Counted from the stretch's first letter, positions 17,004 to 26,365 are shown. The stretch: DNA of 64,000 bases from JAAYJR01 sp964545315 (GCA_964545315.1 CAZJGI010000005.1:1-64000); one strand, 5' to 3'. A program made the numbers and translations. The notes: generated by a model from the sequence alone, not told the origin.

Positions 17004-18692
17004 ATGCTTACAATTAAATTAAAATTTGCTGCCTCAAAAGGAATCTGCTTCGGTAAAGCTTACTGGATTAAGAAAAAATTATCGACAATCAACAGGACCC
17101 CTATTGCTGATAACGAAAAAAAAGAAGAGTCAGAAAAATTCCTGAAAGCATTAGATAATGCAGAGGAGGCCATTAAAAACTTAGTTGAACTGAATGAAAT
17201 ATTTTCTGCACATTTAGAAATACTTAAAGATGATATTTTAAAAGACGGTGTAATTTTAAAAATCAACAAGGAGAATAAAAATGCAGAAACTGCCCTGGAC
17301 GAAACCTGTTCGGAACTAATGCAAATGTTTTATGCTATTGATGATGAATACTTAAGAGAGAGAAAGGCTGATTTAAAAGATGTTTGTGACCGGGTTTTAC
17401 AAACTTTAAAAAATGAAACTTATGACTTGTTGAAAGATTGTAAAGACAATGATATTATAATAGTTGCAGAGGAGTTAAGCCCCTCACAGACCGCTCTGCT
17501 GGACTTAACAAAAGTTAAAGGGTTCATTACACGAACGGGTGGGATCACCAGCCATGTAAGCATCATTGCCCGTAACTACGGTATTCCTGCTTTTGTAGGT
17601 GTAGGCGACGTAATAGAAAAAATTAAACAGGATGATTATATTGCGCTTAATGCAATAAATAATCAAATTATTATTAATCCATCCGGAAGTATTTTGACCA
17701 GATTAAAAAATAAAGCAAAAACATTTACCGGCAGTGATATAATAATTCAAAAAGAAATTTTATGCCAGACTGCTGATGGTATTAAAATTGGTGTTTATGC
17801 AAATGCTGAAAACCTGAAGGAAATAAAGGATGCAATTCAAAAAGGATTTAATGGCATAGGCCTCTTCCGAAGTGAGTTATTATTTATGCAGCAATCGGAC
17901 ACTTTTCCTGATGAAGAAACTCAATTTAATTTCTTTAAAGAAGCTGCAACATTATGCGGAAAGAAAGAAATCGTTATCCGAACCTTTGATATAGGTGGAG
18001 ATAAACCTGTTTCTTATTTTCTGCATCAAAAAGAACCAAATCCCTTTATGGGTTTGAGAGGAATCAGGGTGTCACTTGCACTTAAAAAAGTGTTTAAAAC
18101 GCATTTAAGGGCAATACTAAGGGCAAGTGCACACGGTAATATTAAAATAATGTTCCCAATGATAATTTCAATTGAAGAATTTATTGATGCCAGACAAATA
18201 GTGTATGATTGCATGAAAGAACTTACGATTGAAAATAAGAGTTATGATAATAATATTGATATAGGTTTGATGATTGAGACGCCGGCAGCTGTCATGATTG
18301 CAGAAGATTTAGCAAAAGAAGCTGCATTCTTTAGCATAGGCACCAATGACCTTACACAATTCATGCTTGCTGTTGACAGAGGAAATCCTTTGGTAAGTGA
18401 GGTGTTTGATACTTTTCATCCTGCATTGTTGAGAAGTATAAAAAAGGTGATTGTTGCAGCAAAGAAGAATGAAATAAATGTAAGTATGTGTGGTGAGTTT
18501 GCAAGTAATGACAAAGCAATTCCGGTTTTGTTAGGTTTGGGATTAAAAGAATTCAGTATTGGGGTTAATGAAATAAATACGGTGGTCAATGTGATAAATA
18601 CAAAAAAATATTCCGAACTTGAACACAGTGTCGATCAATTGCTGGAAAAAACCTCAATAAAAGAAATCAATGAATTCATCAATTTAATGTAA
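17004..18692 (+). CDS. ptsI: PTS Enzyme I (phosphoenolpyruvate-protein phosphotransferase)
   Basis: Enzyme I takes phosphate from phosphoenolpyruvate and hands it to HPr. The N-terminal helical HPr-binding region spans about 20-140. The phospho-His domain has the active His184 in TRTGGITSHVSIIARNYGIP. The C-terminal PEP-binding barrel shows GIGLFRSELLFM, SIGTNDLTQFMLAVDR and the catalytic Cys496 in SMCGEFASN. At 562 residues it is complete. Its N-terminus (MLTIKLKFAASKGICFGKA) is slightly extended compared with the usual start. The gene is 61 bp after ptsH, and an 11-bp gap separates it from the following Cys-rich protein. Confidence 0.95.
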   Translation: MLTIKLKFAASKGICFGKAYWIKKKLSTINRTPIADNEKKEESEKFLKALDNAEEAIKNLVELNEIFSAHLEILKDDILKDGVILKINKENKNAETALDETCSELMQMFYAIDDEYLRERKADLKDVCDRVLQTLKNETYDLLKDCKDNDIIIVAEELSPSQTALLDLTKVKGFITRTGGITSHVSIIARNYGIPAFVGVGDVIEKIKQDDYIALNAINNQIIINPSGSILTRLKNKAKTFTGSDIIIQKEILCQTADGIKIGVYANAENLKEIKDAIQKGFNGIGLFRSELLFMQQSDTFPDEETQFNFFKEAATLCGKKEIVIRTFDIGGDKPVSYFLHQKEPNPFMGLRGIRVSLALKKVFKTHLRAILRASAHGNIKIMFPMIISIEEFIDARQIVYDCMKELTIENKSYDNNIDIGLMIETPAAVMIAEDLAKEAAFFSIGTNDLTQFMLAVDRGNPLVSEVFDTFHPALLRSIKKVIVAAKKNEINVSMCGEFASNDKAIPVLLGLGLKEFSIGVNEINTVVNVINTKKYSELEHSVDQLLEKTSIKEINEFINLM

Positions 18693-18703
18693 AAACCTAA
18701 ATC

Positions 18704-19126
18704 ATGGAACAACCGGTATCTCTTGGCGAACTGGATGAATTTGCAAAACAGTGCATTAATGCAGACAATTACCCCGATGATTATCATGTCTTTTCATTAT
18801 TCCATTGTCAATCCTGCAAGAATTCGGAATTCAGGGTAACAATTGAACATCATACCGGATCTAAAGAGTGGAATTTTAAAGGGATAATATGGGGTGAATG
18901 CACTGCGTGCGGATATCTTGGAAGATTATTTACCTTCACAGGTGACCACAGAAAATTTTTACGTGAAGAGCACCCTTTATGTGAATGCTTAAACAATAGC
19001 TTTACTGTTGGACAATGCGAACGTATAGAAGGTGAAAAAGGTATCCCCGGATATTTTGATGAGGGGGTTATCGTGGGAAAATGTTGTTCCTGCCGCAGTA
19101 ATAAAGTTCTCGTCTACACAGACTAA
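18704..19126 (+). CDS. Cys-rich zinc-ribbon-like protein in the PTS operon
   Basis: A 140-residue soluble protein without a signal peptide. It has several paired cysteines: HCQSCKN, GECTACGY, LCECL followed by GQCERI, and GKCCSCR near the end. The spacing suggests two or more zinc ribbons or knuckles. I do not recognise the family. It begins 11 bp after ptsI, so it is very likely co-transcribed with the PTS genes and might be a sensor or adaptor of the system, but nothing in the sequence proves this. A role as a DNA-binding regulator is possible though no helix-turn-helix is evident. Confidence 0.7.
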   Translation: MEQPVSLGELDEFAKQCINADNYPDDYHVFSLFHCQSCKNSEFRVTIEHHTGSKEWNFKGIIWGECTACGYLGRLFTFTGDHRKFLREEHPLCECLNNSFTVGQCERIEGEKGIPGYFDEGVIVGKCCSCRSNKVLVYTD

Positions 19127-19360
19127 AAGTCTTAAAATCAAACTGATAATTTTATTCTATCCCCTGATACAACTTCTTATTTTTTTTATTAAATTGATAT
19201 GTAGTTTCAATTTGTCCTTTTACTACAACAAATATAACTAACAAACCTCATTGAGTAGAATAAAACAGATGAAACGAGTCATGTACTATACTGCATAAAG
19301 TAGAAATATTATGAATGACAAGTTACATCTCATATCTTTAAAATATACTATTATAATGAA

Positions 19361-20671
19361 ATGAAAACATTACTTGTTTTAATTATTCTGGGATTATCAT
19401 TCAATTCCTGCATGTTTAAGTCGGTCATGAAGGATGAAGCAGACGATATTATAAAAGCAAGGATATACAATTACGATGGAAAAAATTTTCTTGTAATGCA
19501 TGAAGCAGTTTATCAGGCAACATATAAGGAAGGAGGGAGAGGTTTAACTATAACAACCGGCTTCAATGAACTCCGCATCTCTGTTTATGACATGGATAAC
19601 GGTTCTCTTGCCATTAGAAAAAAAACAGGAAGACAAAACAAAAAACCTGCTGAATTTCTTGGTTGCACTAAAGGTAACCTTTGGTTTTATTCATTAAAAG
19701 ACGGTATTCACTCTCTCAGCCCCGAAACTCTTGAAATAAATGTAACTCAGGAAGAAATATTTAATAAAAATCCTGAATTAAGAGATAAACTGGCAATTTG
19801 TGAGTGGTATCAACTTTCACAATATTTCCAGTTTAATGAGGTAACTAAAAAAATTGTATTAACTGACAACCAGGGATACAGGTATTTAATGGATACCGAA
19901 AATTTATTGGCAGAGAAAGTGACATGGGAATACAAATCTTTTAATCCGGATACAGACCAAAATTTTAAAACAAGTATAAGTTATCCCCCACCCGATTTGT
20001 ATCTTTCCGGTGAACTGCGAAAACAAATTAAAGTCAACCGTAAGGAGATCAATCCTAATCTTACATTTCTTGACGGGCAGTTTATTGTTGACTGCGATCC
20101 GGCGAGGATTTTTGAATGGATCGAAAAAAAATTGTCCTGGCAAATGATTAGTATGGAGGAACTTTTTCCGAAAATCATGACTCTAAAGGCTCTCAATAAT
20201 GGGGACGGTCCTCAATGGAGAACCCCGGAAAGGGATACCTTAAGAATACTTGAAGATTCTTCAAACAAAATTGGAAATGATATCAATAAGCTTGGAGTAT
20301 GCAGAAATGATATAATGGTGAACGGACATTCAAATAGTTATGATCAACTGCTTTCTCCCGATACTGCAACCTTTTTTGTTTTTCATTCTTCAGGCACCCA
20401 AAAAGACGCTAACGTGGTAATTTCTCGCATACAATTAAAAAATAACACAGAATTGCATGAGTTGTGGAGCACAGAAATGCCGGGTTTATTTCATAACCCC
20501 GGTGCAGCAAGGGAAACAAATACCTTTAAAGCAGTATTTTCGAAAGGAAGTCCCGAATTCAGGTTTTCATATATAAACCTGGATAATGATAAACTTATTA
20601 TCGTGTGGATGCTGCATGTTTATTGTTTGAATATTAAAGACGGCACTATTCTCTGGAAGTTCAGGGTTTAA
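19361..20671 (+). CDS. Hypothetical lipoprotein, PA2928-like
   Basis: A 436-residue lipoprotein with a signal ending LSFNSC (Cys17). The mature protein is rich in beta strands with propeller-like phrases such as LRISVYDMDNGSLAIRKKTG, and WFYSLKDGIHSLSPETLEI, in which a quantity is read out along a chain of strands. It ends LNIKDGTILWKF, a PQQ-blade-like closing turn. The style recalls the PA2928 family of uncharacterised proteins, but I hold this loosely. It is a single gene, converging with the next gene (14-bp gap). Function is unknown. Confidence 0.65.
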   Translation: MKTLLVLIILGLSFNSCMFKSVMKDEADDIIKARIYNYDGKNFLVMHEAVYQATYKEGGRGLTITTGFNELRISVYDMDNGSLAIRKKTGRQNKKPAEFLGCTKGNLWFYSLKDGIHSLSPETLEINVTQEEIFNKNPELRDKLAICEWYQLSQYFQFNEVTKKIVLTDNQGYRYLMDTENLLAEKVTWEYKSFNPDTDQNFKTSISYPPPDLYLSGELRKQIKVNRKEINPNLTFLDGQFIVDCDPARIFEWIEKKLSWQMISMEELFPKIMTLKALNNGDGPQWRTPERDTLRILEDSSNKIGNDINKLGVCRNDIMVNGHSNSYDQLLSPDTATFFVFHSSGTQKDANVVISRIQLKNNTELHELWSTEMPGLFHNPGAARETNTFKAVFSKGSPEFRFSYINLDNDKLIIVWMLHVYCLNIKDGTILWKFRV

Positions 20672-20685
20672 ACATTGTCACTGTT

Positions 20686-21249
20686 TTATCTGACAGAAAT
20701 TCCAAGAATTAATCCTATTGTCATTAATCCCAATGAAACAATCATCAGTAAAATACTAGCTATCAATATGTAAAAAGGCTGACTTTCTCGAACCAAAATA
20801 AAATATTTATCCAGGTCTGCCTTTTTTGCCGGCACTATTGCTGAAAGGGTGCTCTCCAGTTTTGAGACACTTCTGCCTTCAGCCAGACTGATGCTATAAG
20901 TTCCGGCTTTCAATCGAAAACGATATATCTCCATCTTTATAGTTACCCCATCATTAGTATTAGGCCTGAATATTGAGGGAAAAAGATTAATCCTCTCTTT
21001 TGTTGATAAATTAATAATTACCGGTTTAAATATATCCAAAGGCATTTTTCTCAAATATTGCCCCTTTTGCCATATTGTATATACCCCATCGACAGGAATC
21101 TCGAAAATTGCACTTTCTCTTGAAAAGGGAAGCTCAATTATTACTTTTCCAAAAAAAGTTTTTCTTACCATCCTGATTGCATGAAATAAAAAAAAAGCTC
21201 CTGCAGGTATTAAACAAAAGAGTAATAATTTAATAAGTGTCAGCTTCAT
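20686..21249 (-). CDS. Hypothetical membrane protein with two terminal spans
   Basis: A 187-residue protein with a membrane segment at about residues 4-25 (LIKLLLFCLIPAGAFFLFHA) and another at about 160-183 (LIASILLMIVSLGLMTIGLI). The part between is beta-rich and probably on the outer side of the inner membrane. It carries phrases such as IFEIPVDGVYTIW and RLKAGTYSISLAEG, reminiscent of a small carbohydrate-binding or sandwich fold. No family recognised. It is a single gene between a convergent lipoprotein gene and the Mth938-like gene. Confidence 0.6.
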   Translation of the reverse strand: MKLTLIKLLLFCLIPAGAFFLFHAIRMVRKTFFGKVIIELPFSRESAIFEIPVDGVYTIWQKGQYLRKMPLDIFKPVIINLSTKERINLFPSIFRPNTNDGVTIKMEIYRFRLKAGTYSISLAEGRSVSKLESTLSAIVPAKKADLDKYFILVRESQPFYILIASILLMIVSLGLMTIGLILGISVR

Positions 21250-21303
21250 TTTTGACTATTATAAAAATGTTTTGTGTAATTATTTAAACCCTGAAGCAAT
21301 TCG

Positions 21304-21648
21304 CTAACAGGTTAGATGGAGTATTAAATTAGTACCCTTGTCATTTATATGCTTTATAGCCTCAGGGGTACTCATAATACGAATTGTAACACCCTTTTTC
21401 AGTGCAAGATCATGAATTTCATCCATCACAGGCAGGCTCGAATAATGGCCTGTACCTATAATAAGAGTCTCACAATTCCAGGGTATATTTTCGTCAGGGG
21501 ATAATGGTGTGTGCCCAAATCCGGCGCTGTATTTTTTCGATTCTGACTTTTTCCTCTTTTTCACCTTGCCATTATCAATTACAACATCTTTAAAGTAAAT
21601 GTCCCCGTCAATAATAATTGATCCGAATGAAAGCTCATTTATGACCAT
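21304..21648 (-). CDS. Mth938/NDUFAF3-like domain protein
   Basis: This 114-residue protein matches the Mth938-like family (DUF498), whose mitochondrial member NDUFAF3 helps assemble complex I. The family signatures are the start INELSFGSIIIDG, the central ETLIIGTGHYSSLPV and the later RIMSTPEAIKHIN. I chose the ATG at 21648, since the longer frame opens with TTG and adds a lysine/isoleucine stretch. It has no signal peptide. The biochemical role in bacteria is unknown. It has no obvious operon partner. Confidence 0.8.
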   Translation of the reverse strand: MVINELSFGSIIIDGDIYFKDVVIDNGKVKKRKKSESKKYSAGFGHTPLSPDENIPWNCETLIIGTGHYSSLPVMDEIHDLALKKGVTIRIMSTPEAIKHINDKGTNLILHLTC

Positions 21649-21944
21649 AATTAATTTCTTGATTTTTATATAAATATACAAAAAATCAGTAAGGAATATT
21701 TAATCTTATTCAGTAAACTTAATAAGATTGGTATGATATAAACAAAAGTGAAAAAACACACAGTAAAATGTAAATAATTTTGTAAAAAGCCCTATAACAA
21801 ATATTATTACTTTCTCGTACTAAGAATCAATTAAATTATAAAACACAGTCTCACTTAATATGATTTGCCTGAAAGGCATGTAACGCTTGTTTAAAAAAGC
21901 TTTAATTTAAAAAAAAATAATCATTAACCTTAAAATCAATTTAC

Positions 21945-22304
21945 ATGGAATCATCAACCTTTTTTCTGGCTTATTTGCTGACTTTTTTAGTCTGCCTTGC
22001 AATAACAGTCATTCTGATATTATTAATAAAGAAAGGCCTTCATCAGTTTTTCACAAATCTCACTAAGGAAAATGATATTTCCGGATTTTTTGTAAAACTG
22101 ACAAAAATTATTATTATCCTGGCCGGAATTGGCGCAGCATTAACCGGTGGCTATAAGACAGGCCAGGAGACAAACTGGCTGACCCTGACATGGGATATCT
22201 CAGAACAATTGGAAAGGTCATTAAGCCAACTGTTCTTAACATTTATTATTCTGGCTATAGCATTTTTTATCCTTCAAATATTAGGAAAATATACAGATAA
22301 ATGA
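21945..22304 (+). CDS. Small membrane protein, first of an overlapping pair
   Basis: A 119-residue protein with three predicted membrane spans: about 7-29, 52-70 and 95-113. A short amphipathic stretch (TNWLTLTWDISEQLERSLSQ) lies between the second and third. No family recognised. Its stop overlaps the start of the next gene in the pattern ATGA (22301-22304), so the two are translationally coupled. Both are similar in size and membrane count and may form one complex. Confidence 0.65.
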   Translation: MESSTFFLAYLLTFLVCLAITVILILLIKKGLHQFFTNLTKENDISGFFVKLTKIIIILAGIGAALTGGYKTGQETNWLTLTWDISEQLERSLSQLFLTFIILAIAFFILQILGKYTDK

Positions 22305-22687
22305 ATATTTGGTCAGAATTACATATCGGCATTATATATTATACAGGATTGGTAATTTCTTTATTAGCAATCATTTGTGTAATTACTTATCTTAAACAGA
22401 TTAAATCCGTATTTAAAAAAATTACCACAGGTCCCGGCATATGGAGCAGTTCATTCAGAGTAACTGTTTTTCTTAGCGGATTGTTAGGTGCAATGTCTGT
22501 ATCATTCAGGGATTGCAAAGGAAAATATGAATATCTGCTGGAATCAAAACATGAAACTGTAATGAAAGGTTTAGAACAAGTCTCAGTCTCGTTTCAGTGG
22601 ATAGCCTTTATATTAATATTTTGGTTTTTTCTTTTAATAGCCTTATGGATGATTTCAAAAAGGAAAAGAAATAGTGAATTTCATTGA
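22301..22687 (+). CDS. Small membrane protein, second of an overlapping pair
   Basis: A 128-residue protein with three predicted spans, about 10-30, 50-66 and 97-117. A short charged loop, RDCKGKYEYLLESKHET, lies between spans two and three. It begins inside the stop codon of the preceding gene (ATGA overlap), implying coupled translation. Not recognised. Like its partner it has a Gly-rich second span (FLSGLLGAMSV here, AGIGAALTGG in the partner), so the two may be distant paralogues. Confidence 0.65.
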   Translation: MNIWSELHIGIIYYTGLVISLLAIICVITYLKQIKSVFKKITTGPGIWSSSFRVTVFLSGLLGAMSVSFRDCKGKYEYLLESKHETVMKGLEQVSVSFQWIAFILIFWFFLLIALWMISKRKRNSEFH

Positions 22688-22830
22688 TAATTTTTGTTAT
22701 GTATCACTTATTGGGAATTTACAGCCGGGTCAATAAGATAAATGAAGATTGACTTTTTATGTTAACCAAATATTTTCAGCAGTGCTATGAATATGGCCTG
22801 CAATTTTCATATTTCAACAAATGTTTATAC

Positions 22831-24096
22831 TCACACTCCAATATCATAAACCATCAGTGCATTACCATGCCTTACATAAAGCAGCTTATTATGGATAACC
22901 GGGTGTGCCCAATGCTGACCGGAACCAAACGGCACATCAAAACCTCCCTTGATTTCGAAGCTGTCAGGAGTCATTCTGACCAGGGATAACCGGCCATCTT
23001 CACCATAACAATAAAAGAGGCCGTCAGCATAAATTATTACACCCGCGGTTAATTCATTATATAGCAGGTTCATCTCTCCGTCGGAAGGCTTTATGGCATA
23101 CCACTCACTTGAACGGTATTTGCCGCCATATATAAAACCATCAAATAAAATTATCCCTCCCATAAGGTTTGTGTATGACCTGTTCCGCCATAATTTTTCA
23201 ACTGATTTACCATCTTCTGATAATTTCAGAGCCAGCATACCGTCGTTATTTTTCGCTGAAGCGCTTGAACAATATATTATTCCGTCAGAATAAACAGGAC
23301 TGTTAGCATGAATTTTATTGCTTTGTTGCTGTTCTTCCCTCCATAAGAACTCGCCAGTATCAGCATCGACACCTATAACCGATGTGGCAGTCATTGTTAC
23401 AACTATCCTTGCATCATTATGCTCCGCTAACACGGGCGAGCAATAAGCAGCAGGCTCTCCGAATCCTTTGCTTGTCCATATTGTTTTTCCCGAATGCCGG
23501 TCTAGTGCAACGACATTATTCTCTCTGCCGCCGGGTGTACATATTATCCTATCTCCATCTATCAGTAACGATTCAGCTTTACCCCACATAATATTTTCTG
23601 CATTAAACTCGAAAAAAATATCTTTTTGCCAGACAATCTCACCTGTAAACATATCAAAACAATAAACAACACCCTGTCCGCTCTCCATGTATATAAAATC
23701 ATCAACAACGACAGGAGTGGAGCGTGTTCCTTCGTAGCTGACATGCCACTCCGGCCCGTACTGCTTTTTCCACAGTAAATTTCCGTCATTATCGAAAGAG
23801 AACAATACACCTGTGGTATCGGACATTCCGGTAACAAAAATCCTGTCATTAGCAACAGAAACACTGCTATGGCCGGCCCCCAGGCCCTCAAAACTCCATA
23901 ATAGCCCGGGGCCTTCCGCCGGCCACTCTTTTAAAAGGCCATCCTCATAATAAATACCCCGGCGGTCGGGTCCACGCCATTGAGAGGGATTATTTTTTGC
24001 CGGTGAACAACCGGCAAAAAATAGTAATAGTATTAACAAAATGAAATATCTACTTTGTATGGTGAGATTAATTTTGTTTTTTACTGGTATATTCAT
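22831..24096 (-). CDS. PQQ-like beta-propeller lipoprotein
   Basis: A 421-residue lipoprotein (lipobox FFAGC, Cys about 29) with a PQQ-binding-like (BamB-type) propeller. Blade signatures repeat, such as LFSFDNDGNLLWKKQYG, CFDMFTGEIVWQKDI, ALDRHSGKTIWTSKG and GVDADTGEFLWREE. The opening SQWRGPDRRGIYYEDGLL is the form common in planctomycete-type catabolic propellers rather than in the BamB assembly factor. These proteins are often found beside sugar oxidoreductases, and here a Gfo/Idh/MocA gene is divergent next door. Its ligand is unknown; the enzyme cofactor PQQ itself need not bind. Confidence 0.8.
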   Translation of the reverse strand: MNIPVKNKINLTIQSRYFILLILLLFFAGCSPAKNNPSQWRGPDRRGIYYEDGLLKEWPAEGPGLLWSFEGLGAGHSSVSVANDRIFVTGMSDTTGVLFSFDNDGNLLWKKQYGPEWHVSYEGTRSTPVVVDDFIYMESGQGVVYCFDMFTGEIVWQKDIFFEFNAENIMWGKAESLLIDGDRIICTPGGRENNVVALDRHSGKTIWTSKGFGEPAAYCSPVLAEHNDARIVVTMTATSVIGVDADTGEFLWREEQQQSNKIHANSPVYSDGIIYCSSASAKNNDGMLALKLSEDGKSVEKLWRNRSYTNLMGGIILFDGFIYGGKYRSSEWYAIKPSDGEMNLLYNELTAGVIIYADGLFYCYGEDGRLSLVRMTPDSFEIKGGFDVPFGSGQHWAHPVIHNKLLYVRHGNALMVYDIGV

Positions 24097-24158
24097 ATTT
24101 ACTAATTTTCAAATAATTATAAAAATCAAATATAATTAAACGAACCGAAATTTTCACA

Positions 24159-24173
24159 ATTCAAAATTTGAAT
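24159..24173. promoter_or_regulatory. Candidate operator palindrome between divergent genes
   Basis: ATTCAAA-A-TTTGAAT is a perfect inverted repeat with 7-bp arms. It lies between the divergent PQQ-propeller and Gfo/Idh/MocA genes, where a shared regulator would bind. No regulator gene is nearby. Confidence 0.3.
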
Positions 24174-24279
24174 CCTGCACGAAAAGGCTCCAAAGCACGT
24201 GTTTAGACCAATATAAAAAAACTGATAATGATTTTCTATAAAAGAATTACGATCACCTCAATATTTTTCAATAAATTTA

Positions 24280-25641
24280 ATGAAAAAAGAAAGCACAATG
24301 AAACTTAACAATTACTCACGCAGGAATTTTCTATCCGGATGTCTGGCTGCCGGGGTAACAGGTTATCTGGGTAACGGCACTCTTTCATCATGCACTCCCC
24401 ATAAAGAAGACAGTTCAGTTTATTCATACAAACGAAGGGATTTGAACCTGCCTCCTTTCCTGGAGAAAGCTCCCGACGGCACCCCTCTAAAAGCGGGTCT
24501 CATCGGTTGCGGTGGCAGAGGTACCGGAGCAGCCATCAATTTTCTGAGCGCTGGTAACGGATTGGCAATTGAAGCTCTTGGCGATCTCTTTCAGGACAGG
24601 ATCGACAATTGCCGTGAAACAATAAAAAAGGCCACGAATATGGAGGTTCCACCCGAAAAATGCTTTACAGGATTCGATGCCTATGAAAAGGTAATTGACT
24701 CGGGGGTGGATGTCGTGCTCCTTGCATGCCCTCCGAAATTCCGTCCCATTCACTTTGAGCCAGCAGTAAAGGCCAGGAAGCATATTTTCATGGAAAAACC
24801 AGTTGCTGTGGATCCCGTTGGAGTCAGATCAATTTTAAGCGCTGCAAAAATAGCCGAATCAGCCGGACTGAAGATTGTAAGCGGAACACATAAACGGCAC
24901 GAAACGAGCATCACAGGATTGCTGCAGCGGGTGAATGAAAATGCCATAGGTGAAATTATTTCCGCAAATATTTATTTTAATATGCAACAGTTATGGTACC
25001 GGAACAGGAATCCGGAGTGGAGTGAAATGGAGTGGATGATCCGCGACTGGGTCAACTGGTGCTGGCTCTCAGGAGATCACATAGTAGAACAACATGTACA
25101 TAACATCGACCTGGCAAACTGGTTTTTTGGCACCCATCCCGTAAAGGCACTGGGATTTGGGTCACGGCAACGAAGGCCTACAGGAGACCAGTATGACAAT
25201 TTCAGCGTGGACTATACCCTCGCTGACGGAAGGCAGATACACAGCATGTGCAGGCAGATTAACGGGACTGACAATAAAGTTTCTGAAATATTTCACGGGA
25301 CTACAGGGATTGCAACAACTGATGATTGGATAAATCCTAAAATTCTCGACCTGAAGGGAAATATTGTTGAAACTATAGAAAAAGCAGCAATTGGCGGCCA
25401 CCAGCAGGAACAGATCGATTTGGTTACCTGCATTAGAAATGATATTCCCCGTAACGAAGCTGAGGAAACAGCCATCTCAACCATGGTTGCCATAATGGGA
25501 AGAGTTTCGGCTTATACGGGTAAAGAAATCACCTACGAGGAAATGATGAATTCGGAAATGAAACTGGGCCCTGATACATTCATTATGGGAGACATGGGTA
25601 TAATTCAAAATACCTCTGTTCCTGTGCCCGGATCAGCATAA
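24280..25641 (+). CDS. Gfo/Idh/MocA-family oxidoreductase with Tat signal
   Basis: An NAD(P)-dependent sugar oxidoreductase of the Gfo/Idh/MocA type, exported by the twin-arginine route (YSRRNFLSGCLAAGV at the start). The Rossmann fold opens LKAGLIGCGGRGTGAA, and the conserved EKPVAVDPVG motif gives the usual catalytic Lys. Downstream HNIDLANWFFGTHP holds the conserved D/H pair region. Length, 453 residues, is normal. The N-terminal ATG at 24280 and a second at 24298 are both possible starts. The substrate cannot be read; the family also includes GH109 glycosidases, which use NAD in a similar fold. Confidence 0.85.
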   Translation: MKKESTMKLNNYSRRNFLSGCLAAGVTGYLGNGTLSSCTPHKEDSSVYSYKRRDLNLPPFLEKAPDGTPLKAGLIGCGGRGTGAAINFLSAGNGLAIEALGDLFQDRIDNCRETIKKATNMEVPPEKCFTGFDAYEKVIDSGVDVVLLACPPKFRPIHFEPAVKARKHIFMEKPVAVDPVGVRSILSAAKIAESAGLKIVSGTHKRHETSITGLLQRVNENAIGEIISANIYFNMQQLWYRNRNPEWSEMEWMIRDWVNWCWLSGDHIVEQHVHNIDLANWFFGTHPVKALGFGSRQRRPTGDQYDNFSVDYTLADGRQIHSMCRQINGTDNKVSEIFHGTTGIATTDDWINPKILDLKGNIVETIEKAAIGGHQQEQIDLVTCIRNDIPRNEAEETAISTMVAIMGRVSAYTGKEITYEEMMNSEMKLGPDTFIMGDMGIIQNTSVPVPGSA

Positions 25642-25714
25642 TAAGCCAGTATACATTTTCACCTTATGTCAATAGAAATCATTAATATCAAATTATATTT
25701 TTTACCATATAAAA

Positions 25715-25762
25715 CCGGAATGATATCGTCATGCATGATTCTATTCATTCCGGCTTTTTTTG
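25715..25762 (+). terminator. Terminator after the oxidoreductase gene
   Basis: CCGGAATGA (25715-25723) pairs with TCATTCCGG (25745-25753), followed by CTTTTTTT. The 21-nt loop is long but the stem and T tract are clear. It sits between two convergent genes, mainly serving the plus strand. Confidence 0.75.
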
Positions 25763-25838
25763 ATAAAATTAAGATAGCAACCTTATTATTGGTCACCTTA
25801 AATTTCCCGTATTTTCTGATTTACATAAAAAACTCTGT

Positions 25839-26342
25839 CTATTCGCCCAGTATTTGAACCTGGCAAACTCTTTTACGACCTCTTAACTGATCCCAGTCAG
25901 TAAAATAAATATAACCAAATTCGCCCATATCAAGTTTTCCGTCAACAATTACTATTGTTTCCGACCTTCCAAAAAATACAGAACGCAGGTGTGCATCAGT
26001 ATTTAAACTTGTCCATTCACCTTCTTCAGTACCCAGGCTCATAGCAAAATCAATATGTTCCTGGCCCGGATGCAGGTATTGTCCTTCAAAACGGCATGTA
26101 GGAACAAGGTCTTCCATTATGTTACATAAATCCTGCTGTAGATGTTCCAGTCCAAAGTAAGTCTTATCGTGAGAACATTCCTGGGTCATAACGCTGCAGG
26201 TAGTGTGATGAGAATACACAACACAAATGCCATTTTGCACTCCCGAACGGTCTAAAATTTCTTTTACCTGTTTTGTCACATCGTGAAATGTAGGATGTCC
26301 CAATTCCGATTTTAAATCAATTGATTCTCTGTAAACTTTCAT
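25839..26342 (-). CDS. YjbQ-family protein (UPF0047)
   Basis: A 167-residue cytoplasmic protein of the YjbQ/UPF0047 family, which has been linked to a weak thiamine-phosphate synthase activity. The family core is VYSHHTTCSVMTQE near residue 43, followed by HIDFAMSLGTEEGEWTSLN and VDGKLDMGEFGYIYFTDWD. The His pair and the Glu residues form the putative metal site. It is longer than the compact members (about 130-140 residues), with an insertion (HDKTYFGLEHLQQDL). It is the last gene of a three-gene run after the TIM-like and SIS genes (23-bp gap). The true role here may concern the same sugar-phosphate pathway. Confidence 0.88.
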   Translation of the reverse strand: MKVYRESIDLKSELGHPTFHDVTKQVKEILDRSGVQNGICVVYSHHTTCSVMTQECSHDKTYFGLEHLQQDLCNIMEDLVPTCRFEGQYLHPGQEHIDFAMSLGTEEGEWTSLNTDAHLRSVFFGRSETIVIVDGKLDMGEFGYIYFTDWDQLRGRKRVCQVQILGE

Positions 26343-26365
26343 TTTCTTAATATTTTAATTAAACA

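Noticed and set aside
19127..19360. Possible small gene between the PTS operon and the lipoprotein
   Set aside because: The open frame here is an out-of-frame tail of the Cys-rich gene; nothing coding-like remains.
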